Shown in pieces: positions 10,354-22,614 of a stretch of DNA of 64,000 nucleotides. A model generated the notes under the pieces. It worked only from the letters and a program-made list of their open reading frames with translations. It was not told the DNA's origin and did no database searches. Within the stretch, counting starts at the first letter, position 1. Every line of letters begins with the position of its first letter. Source of the DNA: Rhipidocladum racemiflorum. Taxonomy: Eukaryota > Streptophyta > Magnoliopsida > Poales > Poaceae. Made by a program: the position numbers and the translations under genes. Location: assembly GCA_036346355.1 (NCBI GenBank), contig CM070584.1, positions 26,258,039-26,322,038 of the forward strand, given 5' to 3'.

Positions 10354-12945
10354 CTACAGAAAAGTATTCATTGCTCCCTGGACGCCCGAAGCCAGAAATT
10401 GCTTCTCCCTCTCGATCCTCTCGCAATGCTCCTCCGCCCGTTTAGCATTATCCAGATGCATCCGCGCTTCCATCTTCGCGGTTGCGAGTTGTTGGGGATG
10501 TTCTTCTGCAGCCTTTCTAAGGGTCCTGTTACCATCCTCCATGGCTTTTAAAAGGTCCTTTAGTTCCTCTATACGGTCGTCCTTCTTCTTCTCATTCCGC
10601 TCAGCCACCACGCGAGCTTCTTCCACCTAGCTGAGGTTTTCCCTCATTAAAGACACAGATTTCTCAAGCTCGGCATTTCGGGTCACCAAATCACGACTCT
10701 AAGATAGCTCATTTTGCATCTTAGCCAAGTCTTCCTTCAACTGAGCATTTTCAACCTCCAGCTCCTTCGAGCGGTGTTGAACTGTGCGACATTGGCCTGA
10801 GGCTTCGCTGAATCATTTTTGTAAATCTCGGTTTCAATGGATAATCTTAGACGCCACGATGGCCCCCTTTAGAGAAAGATCCAGAGAGGCCTCGCAAAGC
10901 CGTAAATCATGAGTACCTTCAAAGAGAGTCACCGAATCCTTGTAGGGACTAAAAGCCTGTCGCATTTTCCTTAACGCAGGCCCTGAAGCAACACCGCTTT
11001 CGAAGTCCCCAGCTGAAAGATCTGACAAATCAAATCTGAAAGGAGGCTGTCTAGGACGAACCCTTGAATTAGACAGTCCGAGTGAGGGATCCTCTCCTTT
11101 TGCGAACGAAGAGCCTTCTGGGATGGGAGCGAGGGGTCCCAGACCTCCTACTCCAGCTTGAAGCGAAGCAGCAGCGAGTAGTCCGGCGGGAACGGGATCA
11201 GCAACTGCTACCTCCACCATAGTGTTCACGTCCCTCGTTCCTGCGCGAGCTATATCATACTCAAATAAATTAAAACAACCAAAGGTCTCCTGAGGAGAAA
11301 TTTCAGGAGTCAAACCTTCAGCCCCCAAGGGGGTATTCGGAACGGAAACCTCCAACCGAAGGCCACGAACTTCTCCAGGAAAATCAATGGTAACTTCATC
11401 CTGAGTATCCCGCACTTCCGCAGCCACTTGGGCAACTTCCCTATCAATGGGACCAGGCCCCATCGAACCAAAAATCTCCTCAACCAGCAAAGCATCTTTT
11501 TCCCCTCCTCCTTCTTCTTCTTCGTCACCTTCAAGATCGCTAAAGGTTACATCAGGAATATCTAAAAATGAATACCCCGGAGAACGTCCCTCGGTTGGAC
11601 CAGTGTTTGGGCCTATGACCTCCGCCACTTTTGAAGTGGACTGACCCTCGAGGGGAGACGAACCCCCAACCCGGGGCTGTATTGCGGAATCTGCCTTTAC
11701 GCTCAAAGATAATACTCCACCAAGGATCGTACCAGGGCATGGCGTGACGGTTGCTCCAACGGGTGCTGTCCCCGAGGTATCCGCCACATGAGTAGACAAA
11801 GGAGCAGGAGAGACAACTGTCACAGAAGCTGACGAATCACCCTCGTCACTTGTCTCCTCATCACTCCAAGTGTCATCTTCATCCTCACCTAATTCTTCAC
11901 TCTCTTTGGCAGAAACAGTTGCTCGAGCTGGAATCGGGCGAATCAGCCTGGCTCGCTTTGGCGGACGAATAGAGTCGGTCGCTCCCCGGGGAGTGGGAAC
12001 CACATGGGATCCCCACTCCGCGAACCGAGGATTTCTAGTAGCCCCCACCGCTTCCATGGCCGCTTCATACTCACCCTGTTTGCAGGGTCCAAGTAATCCC
12101 CTCGCCAACTTCTCAGCCGCGCCGCGCCTGAGGATCTGAACCCCCTCCGGCAAATCCACGGAAACTGAATCCTCCGACGATCACTTCAAGGTCACAACAG
12201 CATCTCTAGCCAAAGGCTCAACACGGCAAAGACAATACTCTTCAACCAAGTCCCGCATGGTACTCTGAGCACGAAGAGCCTTCAAGTAGTCAAGACACCT
12301 AGTTTCTTCCGCCATTGCGCTCCAATTTGGGGACCGAACAGCACGAACCGGACTCATCAAGGTACGAAGAAAAGAATCTGGGCCATCAAGTATCTGGTAA
12401 AACCATCGTTGCATCCACCCCGAATCCCATTTTCCTTTGGCAGCCGCTACCGGGATTTCTTTCACAAGGGACCTCTTCGTGTGAAAATTCAAAGAGCCAA
12501 AACACGATCTGCGACCTTCATTCCCCGTCTTCTGCTGTTTCGGCTGCCAGAATGCATCTTCGACAAGAGAAAACAAGCGCCCTGTCAATCTGATCTTGGC
12601 AGGATGGAATGCCCATTCCAATACTGCTAACCGCACAATAGCATTGGGTGTGAGTTGCGAAAGCTCTGCCTGATAAGCCCCAAGCACGGATGCCAGCAAA
12701 GGAGCGGAAGGAAACCGAAGACCCGTCTCTAGAAACGCCGCAAACACCACAGCTTCGTTTGCTTGAGGCCGGGGGGTTTCCTCATCACCAGGAAGACACA
12801 CGGAAGAGCGCGCAACTCCAAAGTCCCTCACCATTATGTCAAGGTCGGCGGAGCTCAAGATCGACCGCCCTAAAACGGGAGACAGTTCTGCAGCGTCTTC
12901 TCTACTCAAAACCGGTTTCATTTTAGGAGCGCGTCGAGGACCCAT
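10354..12945 (-). pseudogene. Tat-1 long antisense ORF ('putative gypsy type transposon' family) with coiled coil
   Basis: Antisense to gag-pol, one reading frame runs from the ATG at 12945 (MGPRRAPKM) to the stop at 10354, about 860 codons, broken by only a few in-frame stops (TGA at 12181-12183 and 10834-10836, another TGA near 10807, TAGs near 10700 and 10629). The N-terminal ~220 residues (VVFAAFLETGLRFPSAPLL, LTPNAIVRLAVLEWAF) resemble the plant family annotated as putative gypsy type transposon (PF04195). An acidic disordered middle follows. The C-terminus is a heptad-rich coiled coil (KELEVENAQLKEDLAKMQ, RIEELKDLLKAMEDGNRTL). Such antisense ORFs are known from Tat elements; their role is not established. 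The stops make this copy a pseudogene. Confidence 0.72.
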
Positions 12946-13327
12946 GAAGAAGTGGATCAATGGCGAACAAAGGAGGACAAAGCGACAGGAAAACACGAAC
13001 AAGTAAGGAAAACGAAGGGACGCGAAGCAAATGAGACACCAAAAAGCCGGGGAACCCCTGTCCCCACCTGCTATACATAAAAAAGGTGGAAAATAATGGA
13101 AAGCGTGAATGTATCATCAAAAAGTTGTATGGTTCCGATATTTGGGCCAAGACACCATAAAGAGCTCTAACACTCGGCTAGAAAAGACAAGACTGTCAAC
13201 TACTCCCACCAATCCGCCTAGGAACACAAAAAAAACCTCCCTTCGCATGCCGAGTAAGCAAGATGAAAAATGATTTGAACCTTCTTTATAACATCCCAGC
13301 GGGTGGAACAATACCAACCCGCCGTCA
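12946..13327 (+). other. Tat-1 3' untranslated region
   Basis: Between the start of the antisense ORF and the purine tract. On the antisense strand it is where a promoter for the antisense gene would lie. I see no obvious TATA box. Confidence 0.45.
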
Positions 13328-13338
13328 TGCGGGGCTAC
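13328..13338 (+). other. Polypurine tract of Tat-1
   Basis: GCGGGGCTAC-type tract directly before the 3' LTR. The same GGGGCTAC form adjoins the third Tat LTR at 63100-63113. Confidence 0.6.
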
Positions 13339-14011
13339 TGTTGTGGATCAAATGAACTCATCTTCCCTTGAAAAGCGAAGCAAAGCTTGTGCCTCTTTAC
13401 GATTTATAAAGGCCCACCGGTAATATTTAATCCTCCTCCCGCTGGAGAAGCAAGGGCCACAAACCTTGGGAATTCATCCCTCGGGAAAGGTAGAAAAGAA
13501 TAAGAACCATTCCCCTTCGTAGCGGGGGGAACTCCCCTCGCTAGCGAGGGAGAAGAACGGAGGGAACTCCCCTCCGCCCCATCCCCTATCGACACAAATA
13601 CAGTACGGGCTGCCAACGCCTGACACCTAATGACAGCCCCTTTGGGAACACCAGGATATGTCAGACTAGCCTGGGACCCTAAAATGAGTGAAATTCCCGT
13701 GGAGCCCTTATAGAAGGCGTAAGAATAAAGGGTAAAGATGTAAAACACGAGTAAAAAGACACCACGTAGGGCTAATCCAGCCCTTGGCTGGAGACAGGTG
13801 GAAGAAAAGGGTTAAAAGATAATTTAAAAAAGGCCTGTACCCCAAGGACATAGCCGATAGAAAAAGAGGCCGACCAATGCATGCATGTTCCCTGGCCCTC
13901 CCTATAAAAAGAAAAAACCACTGCCTACCGCGAAAGAAGACACACAACCCCTGAAAACTCCACAACAAAAAAGAACGAAGAAGAACAACCCTGTGGTGCA
14001 ATATCGCCACA
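13339..14011 (+). repeat. 3' LTR of Tat-1
   Basis: Starts TGTTGTGGATC, ends ATCGCCACA, and is followed by the target duplication gatgt (14012-14016). By hand about 22 differences from the 5' LTR. Confidence 0.95.
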
Positions 14012-14062
14012 GATGTGAATGCCAAATGTTCAATTCTAAGTGGTGTTCCCAATGTTTTCATC

Positions 14063-14073
14063 AAGGGGGAGAT
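14063..14073 (+). other. Polypurine tract of the copia element
   Basis: AAGGGGGAGAT lies immediately before TGTGAAATC. It sets the 5' boundary of the copia 3' LTR and shows that 1-1683 plus 14012-15934 form one element. Confidence 0.85.
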
Positions 14074-15934
14074 TGTGAAATCTTGTGCTGAAAAATTGGC
14101 TTAGAATTGAGTTTGCAAAATGTGCTTGTGCATGTGTTTGACAATTTGACAAGAAACAGTAAGTTTCGTATTGGCGCCGGACAAAACTTGCAAAAACAGT
14201 AAGTTTTACATTTGCGCCGGACCGTTTCTCGAGGCTACGCCAGACCAAACTTTTAGTCCGCCAAGAATGTGCTTTTGATGTTACAAGTTCTCTTCAGAAA
14301 TCGCATTTTTAGCATGTACACCGGACCAAACTTTTGGTCTGCCGTAAACGTGCTTTTGGCATTCAAAAAACCTCGTTTTTCCCATGCAAAACGGACTAAA
14401 TTTCATGGTCCGTCGTGAACGTGTTTTCAAATGTTTTTGAGCCAGACTAAAACTTTCAAAACCAGTAAGTTTTGCATGTACGCCGGACCAATTTCTTTGG
14501 TCTGTCGTGAACGGCTTTTTGAGGATTGATTTCGCATGTACGACGGACTGATTTTGTTTAGACCACCGTGAACGTGTTTTTTTTTGTAGATCAATTTCTT
14601 CTTTCAAACCGAGACTTTCATGTGTACGCCAGACCGATTTTGTTGGTCCGTCGTGAATGGACTTTTTCTAGGGTTTTAAATTCTGGTCCGTCGTGAACGT
14701 GTTTTGCTCGGTTTGGATGTTTTGCAAGAATTGGAATTGATTTTTGGATTTGAATTTGAGATTATGAAATTTGTGAGAATTTCATGATGCTTATTTGAAA
14801 TGGACTTTATGTAATGCTCGTATGAGTAGTTGCATGGATTGACCTTGAGTCAAGTCGTGGACTTGTGCTCGGATTCGTTTTGTGGTTTGTTCATGTGCAG
14901 GTATTACTCGAGGGCGAACGTAGTCGATGATGGGACCGGAACTAGGTTCATGGAGGAACTGAGGTTCGGGACTAGGTTCAGGAGGAACTGAGGTCTTGGC
15001 GGTCAAGGATGTCATGTGGGACGTTCGGGCTAAGAGAATGGTGCACATGAAGAATGGTTAGTCACGTGAGTATGGCAGGTGGCCATGCGCGTGCAAAGTG
15101 TTAGTCACGTGAGTATGGTAGGGTTGCCATACGCGTGCAAGAGTTGTACTCGGCCAGGTTGGGCCAAGTGGATTTGTGTTGAATACATACTCTTTCTAGG
15201 ATTAGGAGTGGGACTCCTTCTAGGATTAGGAATTGTATTCAGGACTCCGTGTGTTTTGGTCCTTTAAATAGGAGGGGTTGTCTCCTGTTGAAAGGAATCA
15301 AGGTGAGCAAGGCGCATTGAGAGCCTCAAGCTCAGTTTTAGGGTTTGTACTCTTTTGATGGGAGTACTTTAGACAAAAGAAATAAAGATCAATTCTTCCA
15401 AGATTCTTGCGTGCTAGAGTAACCGCGTTGCTACAGTGTTTTCTGTTTTGGTTCTTGTTTGCATGCTTGTTCTTGTTCTAGATTGGTTCTTGTTCTTTGA
15501 GATTCATCTTGATTTGATCCATCAAAAACCTTTCTAGGTATTAATATAGAGTTCCTCAAAGTTTAGTTGATTAATCTTTTGAAGATCTTGTTTAATCTTG
15601 AAGTTTTGATTAGATCAATTCTCGTCAAGTTTTGGAACAGTAAACTTGTGAAGCTCATAAATTTTGATCCGTAAGTCCGATCGAGCTGATTCTTTTTGGG
15701 TTTGATTCGTATTGGAAGCTAGCTTCTTGTGTCCAAATTTCAGATCGATCTAACGGTTGGATCTACAGGAATTCATGTCTTACCGAACCTCTATCATTCT
15801 GTTTTTGTCGAATACGAGGCAATTATATGGTTCCGTTTTGGGGTGAGCGTTCAGTAGATTGAAAATTTGGTTTTAGCTTCCGCACAATCATTCACCCCCC
15901 TTTGATTGCTATATTCGTTTACTTCGATCCTACA
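14074..15934 (+). repeat. 3' LTR of the left-hand copia element (1861 bp)
   Basis: Starts TGTGAAATCTTGTGC and ends TTCGATCCTACA. It aligns with the solo LTR 17954-19403 and, in its second half, with 49067-50203. A weak TATA-like TTTAAATAG lies near 15263; the solo copy keeps the better TATAAATAG. The first ~650 bp hold degenerate repeats built around a CCGGACCAAA / TTTGGTCCG inverted pair followed by GTGAACGTG. The LTR end abuts the Tekay protease directly. Confidence 0.88.
14150..14720 (+). repeat. Degenerate palindrome-bearing repeats in the copia LTR
   Basis: Six or more imperfect units of about 90-110 bp. Each has a CGCCGGACCAAA half, a TTTGGTCCG half and GTGAACGTGTTTT. They lie in the upstream half of the LTR (U3), where enhancer elements normally sit. 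The 49067-50203 copy lacks this block. Confidence 0.6.
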
Positions 15935-15940
15935 GTCTAT

Positions 15941-17484
15941 CTAACCCTTGTACTTGGTTAACCAATCCATTTCAAGGATTACTTCTATACCCTTAGTATC
16001 CAATAGTATTAAGTTCGCTAGGAACTTTACCCCTTTTATAATTATATCCATTTTTGGGCAAATAGTATTAGTTCTTAATTCTTTACCAGGGGATTGAACC
16101 AATAAAGGGTTTCTTAACTGAATTGTATCCCAACCATGCTTTCTAACCAAGTACTCTGATATAAAGGAATGAGTTGCACTAGAATCAAATAAGACTGAAG
16201 TATGCGCCGAGTTGACGAAGAACTTACCATAGACCACGTCCGGTGCGTCCTGAACCTCCTCAGCTGTGACGTGGTTCACACGTCCTCTTCCAATGGTCCG
16301 AGGGGTACGCGGAGTCTGCGGTGTACCTCTCCCTTGAGCTAGGGCTGGGGCACGGGCTGGTGTAGTCCCTAGGTTGAACCGGACTGGGGTGATAGGCTGA
16401 CGCTTCTGCGGACAATTGCTGGCATAATGCCCCATTTCTTTGCAATTGAAGCACTGAACTCCTGTAGTTGCGGTATTGCTCTTCTGAGCTTGATTTCCCA
16501 TATTGCCAGCAGGAGCTTGACCAAACGGGCGAGGAGTGAACATTGGGGTCCTAGCAACATTAGGGACTACTGGCCTGCTGGGCTGTTGCTGAAAAGTACG
16601 CGGCCTAGAGCTGCTAGCACCACGTTGATTCTGAAACATCATCTTCCTCTTCCTAGACTCGAAGAGTTGGCGCTGAGCATCTTCTTGAATCAAGGCCTTG
16701 TTCACCATCTGTTGGAACGAAGGGAAGTCGTTGGACACCAGTTGTACTTTGATATTGGGGTCAAGACCTTCCATAAAGCGCCAAATCTTAGCTTCATCCG
16801 TGGCTACATCTTCAGTAGCGTAACGGGACAGCTGAGTGAACCGATCCAGGTATTCTGACACGGATAGGTTTCCTTGCTGCAGCTTATGAAACTCTCTCCT
16901 CTTCATTTCCATAATCCCCTTAGGGATGTGAGTAGCCCGAAAGGCTTCAACAAACTCATCCTAGGTGATGTTCTGGGCTTCCTCGTGGGCGGCAATGTAA
17001 TTCTCCCACCAACTAGCAGCTATTCCCTTCAATTGATGAGAGGCATAGAGAACACTCTCATACTCATCACACTGAGCCAGTTGAAGCTTCCTTTCAACCT
17101 CCTTGAGCCAATCATCTGCTTCAAGCGGATTGACAGCTCCGGCAAAAGTTGGGGGTCTAGTCCTCATAAACTCTCCAAACTTAGGGGTGGCTGAGCTGCG
17201 ACCTGAGCTGGGGCGGCTTGGGGCTGATTAAGGGCATTCTATGCCAATGCCTGAAGAATCTGAAGCTGCATTGCCATCATCTGTTCCATATTGGGTGGAT
17301 GATTCGGGGGTGGAGGTGGTACTGGCTCTTGCTGTGCCGGAGGTGGCTGCACATGCTCTTGTGCCTGATGTTGTTGTTCCAATAGCACTTCTTCCTGGAA
17401 CAGAACTCTTCCACGTCCATGACCACGGCCTCTACCGCGGCCTCCTCTTCTTCCTCTGCCACGACCTCTACCTGGGTTCTCCAT
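15941..17484 (-). pseudogene. Tekay-like gag and protease start
   Basis: The likely start is the ATG at 17484, giving a Gly/Arg-rich N-terminus (MENPGRGRGRGRRGG), then a Gln/Pro-rich stretch ending at a stop at 17239. After a frame change the capsid region reads PLEADDWLKEVERKL, SWWENYIAAH, then an in-frame TAG at 16961-16963 where the family has Trp, and REFHKLQQGNLSVSEYLDRF. A CCHC zinc knuckle (CFNCKEMGHYASNC) lies near 16440. The protease site reads VLFDSSATHSFIS where D-S-G is needed, so its Gly is lost. The frame ends at DWLTKYKG, at the copia insertion. Confidence 0.88.
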
Positions 17485-17953
17485 CTGTACCCAAGGACCG
17501 GGAAAAGCACAAGGAAAGAGGGAATAGCAAAGATAAGAAGACGGGGGGACTAAACAACACCCACCACAAAACAAGAACAACAACACTGAAAGAAACACCG
17601 CAGAAATCTCAATTAAAACAAAATAGTTTTGATAAGATGACTATATCACTAGCGCATAAAGCACGATACAGACCATCACACACAAATATTAACCGTTCTA
17701 GCGTGAACAAAAGATAGGTGCTACAGGCAAAGACTAAAACTAACTACTCCTTTCACACTCCTTAGGGACACGAGAAAATGGATCCTCCTTGTTGGCTCAT
17801 TGCTGCTGAAGTAGACTCCTCCTCCTTCTCGACAATCGAAGTAAAGGAAAGCATCTAGAATTTTTAGATGAGACAAGGTTGACAAAATATTTTAAATAGA
17901 AGACGAGACAAGAGCAAGATGCTAAGATAGGAAAGATAGAAGCAAAGGAAATT

Positions 17954-19403
17954 TGTGAAATCATGTGCTAAAAAATTGGCTTAGAATTGAATTTGCAAAA
18001 TGTGTTTGTGCATGTGTTTGACAAATTGACAAGAAACAGTAAGATTCGCATTAGCGCCAGACCAAAGTTTTAGAAAACAGTAAGTTTCCCATTTCTTGGC
18101 CGGGACGGTTTTAAGCTCTGCGCCGGACTAAACTTTTAGTCTGGCGTGAACGTGTTCTCGAGGTACTTTATGCCGAACCAAATTTTCCTATTGGCGCTGG
18201 ACCAAAAGTTCCAAAGAAAATTGCACCGGATCATTCCTTTGCATCAGCGTCGAACCAAATTAGGGTTTCTTTCGCATCTACACCGGACCAAATTTTTGGT
18301 CCGTCATGAATGGGTTTTTGAGTGACTTTTTCATGTGTACGCCGGACCATATTTTTGGTCCGTCATGAATGCATTTTGCTCGGTTAGGGTTTTGCAAGAA
18401 TTGGAATTGAACTTTGGTTTGAATTTGAGATTTGTGAGAATTTCATGGTGGTTGTTTTTAAGTGGATTTTATGCAATGCTCGTGTGAGTATTTGCATGGA
18501 CTAATGTTGAGTCAAGTCGCGGACTTGTGCTCGGATTCATTTTGTGGTTTGTTCATGTGCATGTATTGCTCGAGGGCGAATGTGGTCGATGATGGGACCT
18601 GAACTAGGTTCATGAAGGAACTGAGGTTCGGGACTAGGTTCAGGAGGAACTGAGGTCTTGGTGGTCAAGGATGTCATGTGGGACGTTCGGGCTAAGAGAA
18701 TGGTGCATATGAAGAATGGTTAGTCACGTGAGAATGGCAGGTGGCCATGCGCGTGCAAAGGGTTAGTCACGTGAGTATGGTAGGGTTGTCATACGCGTGC
18801 AAGAGTTGTACTCGGCCAGGTTGGGCCAAGTGGAGTTGTGTTGAATACATACTCCTTCTAGGATTAGGAGTGGGACTCCTTCTAAGATTAGGAGTGGGAA
18901 TTGTATTCAAGACTTTATGTGTTTGCTCTGTATAAATAGGGGGGAGGTGCCTCGTGTTTATGCATCAAGTTTTGAGCAAGCTTTATGGTTGTACTCTTTT
19001 GTTTGGAGTACTTTAGACAAAATAAAGGAGAAATAAAGATCAAGTTCTTCAAATCTTTTGGCGAGCTACAATTCTAGTAAGATCTATTCTCGTCATCTTC
19101 TGTCACAGCAAGCTTGCGAGGTTTATAACTTTTGATCCGTAAGTCCGATCGAGATGATTCTTTTTGGATTCGATTCGTATTTGAATCTAGTTTCTTGTGT
19201 CCAAATTTCAGATCGATCTGACAGTTGGATCTTTAGGAATGCATGTTTTACGAAACCTCTATCATTCTGTTTTTGTCGAATACGAGGCAATTATTTGGCT
19301 CTGTTTTGGGGTGAACTTTTAGTAGATCAAGTATTTGGTTTTAGCTTCCGCACAATCATTCACCCCCCCTCTGATTGCTATATTCGTATACTTCGATCCT
19401 ACA
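17954..19403 (+). mobile_element. Solo LTR of the left-hand copia family
   Basis: 1450 bp, starts TGTGAAATCATGTGC and ends TTCGATCCTACA, matching 14074-15934 except for a shortened palindrome block. No internal coding sequence adjoins it: Tekay leader lies on both sides. Flanking pentamers are aaatt (17949-17953) and aactt (19404-19408), a 4/5 match, as expected for an aged target duplication. A good TATA box (TATAAATAG) is at 18931-18939. Solo LTRs form by recombination between the two LTRs of a full element. Confidence 0.85.
18931..18939 (+). promoter_or_regulatory. TATA box in the solo copia LTR
   Basis: TATAAATAG is followed by a G-rich stretch. It is the best-preserved promoter core among the three LTRs of this family in the window. 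Confidence 0.6.
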
Positions 19404-19492
19404 AACTTAAAATTTCGTAAGTAGGTTTTTTTATAAAATATTAGTCCTTAGGGCTTTGCCATTCTAACTAGGTCACGTCCTACAGTCATCCA

Positions 19493-19505
19493 GGCTCTGA
19501 TACCA
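19493..19505 (-). other. Primer-binding site of the Tekay-like element
   Basis: Read on the minus strand, TGGTATCAGAGCC, complementary to the 3' end of initiator methionine tRNA. It lies four bases inside the LTR end. Confidence 0.9.
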
Positions 19506-19509
19506 CCGC

Positions 19510-22500
19510 TGTGAGACTCCGAATTAGCTATCTGAAATCACCTGTGTATTTCTGTACTAGTCCCAGATCAGTAGCTAGTACACATAGTTAGACAGTAAGG
19601 AATCATTACTGAACAGAACGAAATTGTAACATAAACATAAAGTTTTAGCCATAGGCCATTTATTGCATCATATGGTCACATGACCAGAGTTCACGACAGC
19701 GGAAACAAAACGACAAGAATGAAACCCAAATAACACCACAGGCGATGACTAGAAACACGCTTAGTTGTTCTGGCGGTCCTCATCGAACTCCTCGGCGTAG
19801 AACTCACCGTCCTCAATGGCATCCTGATAATTTTCTGATGACAACATTTTGTGTAGCATGTGAGTACAAAAGTACTCAGCAAGTCTGGGAAAGTATGCAC
19901 ATGTAGGGCTTACCAAGGAAGGCTTAATATGGTTTATTTACGTAAAGCTAAGTTTCATCAAACCATACTTAATAATAAGTTTCACAAAGCATGTTTTATC
20001 AATTATTTTAACAATTGAATTATTGAATACAATAGTGAGGGTTCTAACCACCATCACTAGTATAAAGGCTCTATCCGCCACATTTTAAAAGATTAAGATA
20101 ATCCACACATGACTCCATCCATCATGAATTAAAAACAGGTTCCATCTGCCTAGTTGGCTCATTCCGCCAACGAAACATCCGAGAGTTCTAACCACTCTCG
20201 AATCCCAAAACAACATTTATTATTTAAAACCAAAACCAAAGTCTACCAATATGAAAGCATTCTTTGCTTTGCCCTTGACGGTAGGCATGGCTATTCGAAT
20301 AGTTTTAACTCTGCAGAGGTGTATAGCTTTACCCACAAGACATGATATTCCCTTAGTGCCATGTACAATTAACACACTTCCTTAGGTGTGCCGGCAGGGA
20401 TATCATGACAAGGCCTTTACAATGTATACGTCTAACCTGACTCACCCGCTGAGGTTTCACCGCTGTTAGGGTTCTATCTACCCAGTACAGAAGCCCCCCT
20501 CTTGCGCCGTGTGGGGAGTACAACTTGCCTCTATCTGGCACCCACATTCCACCAACTGGCGAGTTTAAGTTAGGTTTCTACAAATTATTTAGCCAGGTCG
20601 TACCATTATAGACATGTGGTAGTACGGTAATGCTTAGAATGGACAGTCATAAGCGTCGGTCCTTAATTGACTTGGGGCGGTACTTGCACATTGGAAACTA
20701 GTGCTCAATCCGCACCCACCCGACATTCCACTCCGCCCAAGTCCAAATCCTTTTCCTTTTTGTTTTTATTTTACAAAAACAATACCAAATATTTTACTAA
20801 AATTCTTAAATCACATCTTAAATCAAATTTTTGATATAATCCCACCCATAGGTCATTTTCGTCAATTTAGGCCCTAAGCATTTCTACCGTACTATTCAAC
20901 GAATGTCACCATATAAGCTAGGTATGACGTAACAAAGTGTCCTAGGGTTACAAATAAACATGGGTATCAATAACCAAGGAGGTGATCACAATTCGGAATA
21001 ACTAATGAGCTATATTTGACATACGGTGATAAAAATAGCTATGCATGCGATAAAACATTGTAAAAGCATTTGCAACAGTGGGATCAAAATTAGTCAAGGG
21101 ACTTGCCTTCGGTCGCAGCGGGGATGTCAAAGTCTTGAAGTCCAGCGGTGGGGTCGGCGGACTCGGCGGGATCCTCGGCTACGCGCAAAACGGTACAACA
21201 AATAAATAACAATAAAATAAATAAAACCCAAAAATTATACTAGCAGGTAGATCTTGAATTTAGATGAATTTAGGAACTTGAACGGAGTGAATTGGAGTTC
21301 GGACGCAAAAGATATAAGCGTTCGAAGTTGGAAAATGATGGAAAATCAAGGAAAAATAGAAAAGTTACTGTAGCTACAGTAAAAATCGCGAATTTGGCCT
21401 CAGAACAAAGCTCACTAGACCTAGGGTTTAATCATGGGGAAGTTGCAATAGAAGGGGTGGCGGGATGGAAGAAGGTAAGCCCCGGAAAGGTCTCGACGAT
21501 GCGAATCCAATGGCGGTGTCGGATTTTGAAGAGGATTACCGGAGACGACGAATTTCGCGATAAACGACGGGGCGGCCAGCGGGGTTCAACTCCAAAATTC
21601 GGATTCCAACTTTGATGAAAACTAAAATTGATTTTGGGGTTATGAGCACGGCAACCATACGCACATCTAGGAACAAACGGAATCGAGTTTGACTCACCGG
21701 AGCGAGAGATATGCCGGCGAGAACGAAGAACGTGGTCCGGCGTTGGTTTTTGCAATCTCCCGGATGAATAAGTTGGAGGGGCAAGGAAAGGATGATGGCA
21801 CTGGAAAGACGGCTCCAACACGAAGCTAATGGAGGTGGAAACGTGAAAAACAGAGTTGAAACGGCCGAGTTATGAACGTTTAAGCCGTTTTCGGTTTTTG
21901 GTTAATGGCGCCATTTCCGGCGAGATTAAGGATATATTAACACCGAGAATGGAAACTCCTCGACGACACCTTTCCAACGGATCCGGCCTTGCTTGATTTG
22001 GTGCATGTAATAGGAAGTTATGGAAGATTGAAAATCCAACTTCTATTTTCGTTGCTCTCTGTTGCCTTGGCTGGAGCTTGAAGACGATGAACAGTAGCCG
22101 CCACGTGTCAGCCTCCAATTGGTGGGAATTTGAATAGTGTAATTTCAAGGACGCGCGGGATAAAATAGCAAAAAGAGTCTAAAAATCCCGGAAAAATTCC
22201 TAAAAATACTAGGGAATATTTGGAACCCAATAAAATTTGTTTCATAAAATTTGGATGAAATTTGGAATTTAGAATATTCTGGGACGAATAACGGGCATTT
22301 AACAAAAGCCGCTCGAGATAAAATACTAGATAGTCTCCAAAAATCTTGGGAAAAATCCCAAAAAGTTTTTGGAATATTCGGAACCTAATGCAATAGGTTT
22401 CGGGATTTTTGGAGTATTTTCGAACTCGGGTGGAATTTCAGGTACGGACTGGAATCTGGAAATTTTATTTTTTTTTTCGAGCGAAGGAGAATTGAATTCC

Positions 22501-22614
22501 GATTTTTGACGGATAAGGATGCCAGGTTAAATTAAACACCAAGGAAAATCCAAATTTTGAATTTAATTAATTTAAATTAAATTTTGGCAGCAGACCGAAA
22601 TTGAGGATGTTACA
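19510..22614 (-). repeat. 5' LTR of the Tekay-like element (3105 bp)
   Basis: On the + strand it runs from TGTGAGACTCC to GGATGTTACA, so in element sense it starts TGTAACATCC and ends GTCTCACA. The length is normal for Tekay/Del LTRs. The left partner LTR is outside the window, so there is no direct pair to confirm the boundaries. The right boundary is supported by the point where CACTA transposase homology resumes. No genes inside. Confidence 0.75.

Larger units (their letters stand above)
1684..14011 (+). mobile_element. Tat-lineage Ty3/gypsy LTR retrotransposon (Tat-1), complete but degenerate
   Basis: Two direct LTRs of 672 and 673 bp start TGT and end ACA and are flanked by an exact 5-bp duplication, gatgt, at 1679-1683 and 14012-14016. 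Order on the + strand: 5' LTR, primer-binding site, gag, protease, reverse transcriptase, RNase H, second RNase H-like domain, integrase, 77-bp tandem array, a block of antisense ORFs, purine tract, 3' LTR. The second RNase H and the long antisense region between integrase and 3' LTR are known traits of Tat-type elements. A hand comparison of the LTRs finds roughly 22 differences (about 3%), so the insertion is not recent. It sits in the 3' noncoding part of the copia element. Confidence 0.95.
15935..22614 (-). mobile_element. Tekay/Del-like Ty3/gypsy element, 5' part, truncated by nested insertions
   Basis: On the minus strand: a 3.1-kb 5' LTR (22614 to 19510), an initiator-Met primer-binding site (19505-19493), a leader, gag with zinc knuckle and the start of protease, which stops dead at the copia LTR (15934/15935). 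The remaining pol and the 3' LTR must lie left of the window. The LTR end (sense strand TGTAACATCC) and its length fit the Tekay/Del group. The right boundary cuts a CACTA transposase, so this insertion is younger than that element and older than the copia and solo LTR within it. Confidence 0.8.

Noticed and set aside
21432..22305. Open frames inside the Tekay LTR
   Set aside because: They lie within a long LTR, overlap in several frames and show no family resemblance.
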